In this document: piece after piece, positions 52,301-61,300 of the stretch
How positions within the stretch are numbered: position 1 is the first letter of the stretch
How the letters are laid out: the number at the start of each line of letters is the position of its first letter
The notes under the pieces: generated by a model
The model's database searches: none
Seen by the model: the letters and a program-made list of their open reading frames with translations, nothing else
What the model was told of the DNA's origin: nothing
Made by a program: the position numbers and the translations under genes
NCBI RefSeq assembly: GCF_014356525.2
Contig: NC_052504.1
Location: 66,550,383 to 66,614,382 of the forward strand
Source of the DNA: Nilaparvata lugens
Lineage: Eukaryota; Arthropoda; Insecta; Hemiptera; Delphacidae
DNA length: 64,000 bases
Direction: 5' to 3'

Positions 52301-55300
52301 ATAAATAAAGCTACCTCTTTCCAGGTTTGAAAAAGTTATTCCAGTCTGAATCTTATTACAATGATCTTGATTACAGATGCTGCTCAACGACTGTTTCAAG
52401 AACTTTCAACAAAAGGAAATACTCTTTATAATCTTATTACTGATATCATATCAACACTTTCAAATCCAAATGCTGAAAAACCACTTGACGAAGAGAGTTT
52501 TAAAACAATACTCAGGTGAGAATTTATCATTTTAACTTCATGTCTTGTGAATCTTTCAATTTCTTTCCCAGTAATCCTCGTAAGTTCCTTATTTTAAATG
52601 TAACTCCGAACATCCTAATTCTTTGGTATATATGCTTTTAAAACCATAACTTAGAACAAATTTTCATCTTGATAATAGCATAAACTTCAATCCATAGAGT
52701 TTAAAAGATTCATGCTTGTTTGTCATAATATTGTTATAAACACATGCTTCCAAGAATATACTGGATTGGTGAAAATTATGGAAACAGCTTAATATTTCTT
52801 TCACAAAAATAATTTGACAGTAGGTTCAGTTAGGGATCCTATTCGAATTGAAAAAGTACTTTTCTAATTTTTTGTCCGCCGATTTGGATCCAAATCAATT
52901 TCATTTTCTTTAAAATGGGAAGGTGGCCATATGATACATTATTTTGATACAGCATTTCAAGAGAAACATTGGTATCTCAAACCGTGTCGAAGTTATTCAC
53001 ATTCAAAGATACTGATAAATTAAACAAAAATGAGATAGGCTACATAAATACATTGAAATTGAAACTATCAAAATTTAACTTTTTTAAGTGTCAGTAAACA
53101 CTTATAGTAACATGAACTCACATATTTTACACATTGAACAGTAAAGTTTGATTTGTCCGATTTTTAATGTAGGTACTCATTTTTTAATTTTTGTATGGTT
53201 TATTAGTATCTTCAAATATGACTATCTTTGAAACGGTTTGAGATATCGATGTGCGGTTTTCGCCATTCATTTTCTCTTGAACTTCTTCCTGTCTATTTTT
53301 TTCCTGCTTGTTTTTGCAGTAATAATGTCTACTTTTACAGGTTCCTGATGGATCTTGTACAAAAAGAGAAGCAAATGGAGCATTTGGTTGAAAAGCTGAG
53401 CATTCGTCTTCGTGAGTCGCAATCGGAAAGACAATGGAGTGATCTAGCCTTTTGCTTGTCTCTTCTATCCTACTCAGATAGAAGTGTGCGAAAACTAGTC
53501 GATAATTTCATCTGCTTCAAAGACAAGCTCAATCATCCTCCAGTCTACAGTTGCCTCACTGGAATTATTTCCAACGCTAATAAGTCTACAAAGCCTGGCT
53601 TGAAGGTATTGTCAACAATATTGAGCATACAGATACAACTTGAATTATTTCTCTTCTGCATTTGATGTACTGTACGGTATCTGAAATGATGTTTTGTATT
53701 TCTTATGGTTAGTTTTCTCTTTTCATAAATTATTCAGGTTCTTATCTTCAGATTGACTTTCATCATTCTTGACCCTATTTTAGATGTCAATGTTTTTCAG
53801 TTTTGTTTCTCTTATCCACTCTCATTCATTGCTAATAAACAAATTTTATCTCACTACCTTTATTTCATTATAAACTTGATAAAATTCTAGTAATACTGTA
53901 AAATGGTTATAATAGTTATTGTTTCTGAAACACTCATTATTTCAATTGTGTGATCATTGTAGGAAGCAGCTGCTGAACTAAATGAAGTTATTAAAGAGGT
54001 TTTAGACACAGGCGGGGAGAATTGGGTGCAAGCGACCCCTCGGAACGCCAATGGACCTAGAGTCCGACCATCGACTACCAAAAGAGGTTTGTTCACATCA
54101 TTTCACTTCTTAGATCTGATTCGAAAACCTTTCAATGAAGGGAAAACTGCTCATAAGCTATAAATATATAAAAACTTATTATATGGCATGCCATGCTATG
54201 CATATCTAGGGCAAGGGGAGCTTTATTCTTTAAGATTCTACTTCACATGCGGCGGAATTCGTATTTCAGTTCCGATATAGCTGAACGAAGAGGGGAACAA
54301 GTTCAGCAACGGCTCTCTTCATTCAGCAACGGTCCTCCCACCACCGTTCTCCCAACTCGCTTGCTCACGCCCTCAGGGAGTAAACACGCGCGCACACACT
54401 CTGTAGAAACTCACACACACGCTCACGTGCTCGCTGCATGCGTGCCAATTCAGGCATAGAGAATGTGTAAACAACTCTGTTGCCACATTGTGAAAGAATG
54501 GGCAAAAATATTGAATTCGCAAGCATGACTACTGCTGTCTGTCTTCCCTGCTAACTGGCTTTCAAAGTATTCCTTCTGCTCTGCAGTCGTGCAGTACCGT
54601 ACCAAACACTTGTTTGAAATTATTTTGTTACTTAGTTTAAATTTATGTTTAAAGAAATGTAAATAAAAAAATAATTTGAGTATTTTCATAGTTTTATTTG
54701 AAAATAATCACGCAAAATTGAAGTTTATAAGTAAGATAATTATAGTACCGTATTATTGTTGAGAAATTTTTAAAACTGTACTTAGGTTATTTTTATTATT
54801 ACTACTAGAATAACTCAACAAATGCATTTGGGACTAGGAATAATGTAAATATATTTTATTGAATTTAGTGTAATATTATTCAACTATTAGCTCCAGCCGT
54901 ATTATTTGGATACATATTTTTCAGAACCCAAATTGAGAATCATTTCTCAGTAATCCCAAAGAAAATACATAACAAACTTTATGATCTCCAAGAAAAAAGT
55001 GGGACAAAAAGAGATGTAAAAAGTGATAAAAATATGGGAACTGCTGTTGATTCTAACAGAAAAAATGTCTAAAAAATCCATTCTTTGAAAAAAGAAGTTT
55101 GCATAAATTGCTCAATTTACATCAACTTGGCCCATGGCCTGCAGCCCTTGCATTTATTTTTTACCCTTGTTATGATATGATATGATTGAAAATCCTTTTT
55201 ACAATAATCATTTGAAGAAGCAGCAATAAGAATATAGGGTCTACCTATTACCACACTTTTCAGACACAATTGAATTAAATACATTTCTTCACAAGTAGAG

Positions 55301-58300
55301 TTTGTTTGGTAATAGAGAAATATTATTGAAGTAATGACAATCATAACAATACTACGTATATAATTATTTTGCAAAACAAATTATCTCATGAAACTGTTGG
55401 TAGAAAAATAAACAGATATCAAAGACAAATAAAGTCTAAATATAACATTATATAGTTGTAATTAGGTTTATAATTAATAATGTACTGATGGATATTTTTG
55501 ATAATTTTATACCTAATCCTTCAAGTAAAAACTAAAAGCAAAACAAATAAATTATAAGAAAATTATTGTAGCCTAAATGTATAAAGCTGATGATTGATAA
55601 TAATGCATTATATAATTATCATTGTATTTTGGAAGAAGTATTTATATTGAGAGTAATAATTATTCTGAGAATAATTATTTGGAAGAAGATTCATTGCTAC
55701 ATAATAGGCCCCTACTTAAAAAACTAAAACAAAATAGAACATCATGTAATAAGGCTTATAATTGATACTGTAGTATACTACTATCATATAGAATAAATAC
55801 TGTATCATTGGATATATAACAATAGATAATTGAAGAGAACTAAAACAAAATAACACTTTTATACATGTTATAAGGCTCATGATTGATAATACAAAAAAAT
55901 GAAATAAAAATAATACAAATTGAAACAAAATAAAACATTATTGTACCTATTCAATGATTCTTTCCATGTGTTGTTTGTGCCTCAATTATCCAATCTGGAT
56001 TTCTAATTGGCATAGAACGTGTATGCCGAGGATCCACAAGTTCTGGCAACAGGCAATCCATGTAGAACTTTGTCACTTGTGGGTATACCTTTGTATTCCA
56101 GAACTGTTCATCTCTGTACACGGTTAAAATTGCTGTGCCCTTTGGAGACCATATGCAAAATAAGCAGTAGTGACATTTTGTGATGTGAAGTTGCCCCTGT
56201 ACTTGATAATAATAGTTATGGCTTGTATTCATTTCTATTTCAGAACCGTTCATTTTGCAGAATTTTAGAATGTTACCCTCTGCTGCTTCTCTAGGGTGCT
56301 GTTGACTTATGGTCTGAGGACATTTAACTTCCACAATTCCTTGTCCATCTTCTAAAATTCCATCCGGAGATGCAGCAAGAAATGGAGAATTTGCATCAAT
56401 GAACAGACCACATTTCATTATTTTCTTCCAAGTTATTTCAGCTACGTTTTTGAGAGCAGCCTCCTCATTCATTTTCCCATATTGCATGGCTGACGAGCTT
56501 TTACCACCCCCATACAAAAGCTCACGAACAAGATTTGTGCAACTGGTGTGTGGCCTCCTCTTACTTATTCTTCCAAAATTTGATGCTGTTATCCTTTTAC
56601 GCCTCTCTTCAATCCATTCAGCAGAGAGATGTTACAAAATAGTCCTCCTTTCCAACTGATGACGGCTCTCTTCAGATCGCTTCAGCGATTCCAAGAATTT
56701 ATTTTTTCTATGGTGAATTCTTCTTCATTTAGATCAGGATGTTAAGCGTTGGGACCATAATCTATATCTGTTGTTTTCTGGCAGGGGAAAAGTGATTTGC
56801 GTGTTTTTAGATTATTCTTCTTCCGTCTTTCCCTGTCCTGTTCAATCTTCCGTTTACGTTTCATCTGCATGGATTTGCAGAAAGTTCCAGGACTCGATTT
56901 TAACATAGTTTTGTGAAGGTTGTAGAGCGCCATTCCGGTGTTGTGTTGTACAACAGCACCCTGACACCTTGCCTGGTAGCATCCACGAGCTGTGAAATTT
57001 ATTCTTTTTCCACCAACAAATTTAGCCACGGCGTGATTATAATGTTCAGCATAATTGCTGTCAACATCCTCTAACAAACTAGAAGCATGCAAGCTCAGAA
57101 AACGAGCTGCATCTTTCAGTCGCTGAGAAAGTCCAACAGCTTCCAAATCTAATAATAATAATAATAATAATAATAATTTATTTCTCGTAAAAAAGAAAAA
57201 TCACAATTACAATTTCAAATGAAAACATATAACATAACAGTATGAAGAAACATTTCAATTTTCAATGAAATTATATAACAAAATAATCATACAATTGCTT
57301 TCTTATCAGAGAAATTAGGTACTCCCGAGGATTCCTTTATGGGAGTTACCAGCAAATAGTTTTAGTCATTTAGAAAAATTATAAACCTATAAATAATAAT
57401 TACTACATCCCTGTCGCGAAGAAAACTGTTAGGTACTAGAATCAACAAAACTTGTCTTCTCTATTTAAAAACAAACAATATAATTACTCTTCCACTTATA
57501 TCCATTCATCATAAGGTGAAAAATTCAACTTAACGTATCCCTTGCCATCTATCTATTCTAGAGCAATCTTAGGGCACTTAATCACTTATATCTACACTCT
57601 CCAACTTGGGTTGTTTTACCTTGAATAATAATATCTATTTACATCACAAACAGAAACAAATACCTACCAAGCTTAGATTTGAATATTTCACACATTGAAT
57701 AGATTTCTTTAAATGACCTGTAACTATATTTCTATTGCAATATTATTAAGTTTTTATCTGAGATCTCTAAACCACACTTCAACATCCTGCTTTTCCAATA
57801 ACCAATTCTTCAGAAAAAACTTGAAACTTCTCGGATTTTTTTGCTGCCTTATGCTAATTGGAATTTCATTGTATACTTTTGGGGCTATAAATAAATAAAA
57901 ACGTTTAAAGATTTCTTTGTGTGGTCTTGGCCTGGTTAAATTACTTGCGGATCGGAGATAATATTCGCGGTTAGCAACGTTCACTTGCCCACTTCTAAAA
58001 AAGAAAATTGACAATACTTTGAAGAAATACAGATACCTTAGTGGTAGAAATCCCCATTTTCTGAAAATTGGCAAAGAGCTAAATAATCTGGAACTATATT
58101 TGGAAGATTCCGAAGGTCACTACCTTAAAAATAATCTTTACATTTGGAATGGTCCCCAAAAACATGGTTTGGTCCATTCAAAATGTCCTCTTTTAACATC
58201 TCCACACTCTTCAGTTTGTCAACATTTTCCTTGTGGATCACTGCTTTGGTAACCGCGTATCTCAGCCTGACTAGCCTGTCACCAATCTTCTTACGCAACA

Positions 58301-61300
58301 TAATGGGGTTACGTCCTCTATTGCTAGTTTGTGCAATTTCCCTAATTTTATTGCAATAATTTCGCATAAGGTGATTACGACACTCAATCTTCAGTACACT
58401 GGTATTTTTGTATGGCCTGCGATCAAGTAATGTTTTATATACACTGCTATCACCATCTGCAATCAGTCTATTGTAGCGCACTCCATACATTTTCTCACTT
58501 GATGAGAATCCCTCTGCAATAAGCGCAGCCTCCATACTGGTAGAACTTTGCTGAGTACCCCAGTTTTTGAAGCATGTGTGCTCCCTTGCCTGCTTACCCA
58601 ACCGTTCAGCCCTTACACAAATTGTGCAGTATTTGTTCTTCACACCAACATAAAGAACTTTCTTGGTGTGGTATCCAACTATGGCAGCCTGTAATACATA
58701 ATAAATCGATTGAAAAAATATTATTCTCATTCACTCAATTAATTGCATATTTTATAAAGCAGCACAACTAGAAATGATAATAATTGGCACTGATAGAAAT
58801 AATAATTTACTGAAGTCATAAGTAACCATAAATTTATCATTTATTAGTGATATAGAGAAAAAATGTCGATTTCCCCTTAGTTCTCTTGTAATTCACCATT
58901 TTGTTCTATCAAATTTTTTGTCGTTTTATTCATCCGGGTATGCAAATGGTTGAATCTCATGTACAATGATTATCGAGATAATGGCCACAATACATTATAC
59001 TAAAGACCACAATTTTTCAAGTTTAACTTTAATATCTGATCGTCAAACCAGAACTTTCATTGGATGAAACGTGTAGACAAGCAACTCTGAAGATAGCTTA
59101 TAATAATAAAAAATAATTATTGTTTAGCAGTAATAATAAATTATTCTTACCACACCAGAGAGGGAATTATAGTTGGTACGATAGGAGCGCTTTGCCCAAC
59201 AGCCATCAGCAACAACCATCAATAGAGGTACACCATCAGCATCAACGTCTCCCCTTTTGATTGCCTCATGTTTTTTTTCTTCAGCTGCCATCTCCATTGA
59301 TCTTTCGGCTGTTTCCTTCCAGGCATCAGCTACTCGGTCATGATACTTGCGAAATGTATTGTAAGACATGCAAGGAATGTATAAGCATGACAAAACCTCT
59401 TCCAGCTGGGAATGACCTCCTCCTGTGCTCATTGTACCAGAAACTGCTGATGTATTCACATCCATAGTTTTCTCGTTTGAGACATTTGTCCAAAGAGATT
59501 TTTCTATATTACACATCTTACACTTGAGCGTGATACAAGAGTTCAAACCTTTTCTACATTCTTTTATTACAGTCATATCCTTGAAACTGCAATGAAATGG
59601 TAAGTGGTCATCAATTTTCTGAATTTGAGCAATGAATGAATGTACGTCCACTATTCGTCTACCTTCTAACATCAATGAAGATGATGTCACAGGAATAGGA
59701 GATGTGCTAGTTGCTTGAGGCAGTGCGATTCCATTACGAGTAGAAGCTACTGGCACTGAAGTTTTAGGAGTTGTGCTAGTTGGTGGATGTGATGATATGC
59801 CTTCAGAAGTAGAAGCAACTGGTTCTGAAGGTTTAGGAGGTATGCAAGTTGTTCGATGCAATGGAATACTTTTAGAAGTAGAAGCAATAACCGGATCCAA
59901 GTTTTGTAAACAGGAGATAATTTGGTGATAGTTTTTTGAGATGACTGTGGTGTATTCCTTTCTTCTGCACTGAAAGACATAACAAAAAATGTATGTTGAA
60001 GATGATTTTGTAAAAATCTGGTACGGTACACTCATATATAACTTTCCTTGCCTTTATTATATTTACAATTCAGCATAGAATTTTTTTAGAATTTCTGATT
60101 ATTAATCTAAAGTTAAGTTCACTACAGTTTCATATGTTCAGAGTAGTTAGCATAGAAAATTCTTGTGTTGTTAGCCTGATAATTGGGAATTGAAAATCAA
60201 CTTTTGCATGGATGGGGTGGAGCCCCTGTTCGGTTTATTGATATGTGACTTGGGGCAGTTGATAGAGCCTATCAACTGCCAACAATATATGTCTATTTGG
60301 GATATGAGAAACATCAAAATTGTTAGAGCGGTTACTGAGAAAATCGCTGAGAAAATGTTATTAGTATAGCCTACTTGCATGATGTGTGAAGTGGTGCTGA
60401 AAATGACATTGCTTTCTGTATGCTCTTCCTCGACAAATTCCGTGGGCCTAGAAAGTAGACAAGGCATTGTACATTATGTAAATAATGATGTTTATGGAAT
60501 GTTCGACAAGTATCAATAACATTTTGAACAATGTCTATAAAGACCACCCTGTTATCATTTATAAAATTCAATTTAGTACTGTATAGGATGCAATAAGGTT
60601 TAGGAATGCTATAGTATAGATACAAAATTATTAATTTTTTTCAGTCTGTAGAAATGTTCTATGTAAAAAAGGTTCTTATGCTTCCAAATTAGTAAGAAAA
60701 ATATATTCTGTAATCAATGTTACATATTATAATGATTTTGTCATGTTTTCATCAATTTATATTGGATATAATTAATTAATAATTAGTTCACTCACATTAT
60801 TGTTGTGCGATTGTTGGAATCATCATTGGCTTCAGTCTGTGCTTGGACATTCTGTAATTTGGTCCTGGAATAATAGAAACAAAGATCAATATAACTACTA
60901 GTATATATACTTCACAGATAGACAATGGTTAATTTTAATAGGCTTATTCTAGTACTAGTGACCCCCTGGGTTAAAGAACTCGCTCAAGAACTGTTGTATT
61001 GTAATCTTTGAGACCCGCAACATTTAATTATACAGAGTTAGTGAAAATATTATGGAGACAGTTAAATATTTCCTTTTGACCCATAAAAAGGTTCCAAGAA
61101 TACGTGTTCAAAATTTGAAGCTGATTGATCAATTCTTTCTAGTAATTGTAGAACATACAAACAGATGGACAACGACTTTGGCCTTCAGTAAGTCAGAAGT
61201 AAGAACTTTATAACGCTCGTTCAATTAGTATTAGAACTTATTACAGTAAATTACATATTACAAGACTTATTACAGTAAGGTACCTAAAGCCATCAGCCTA

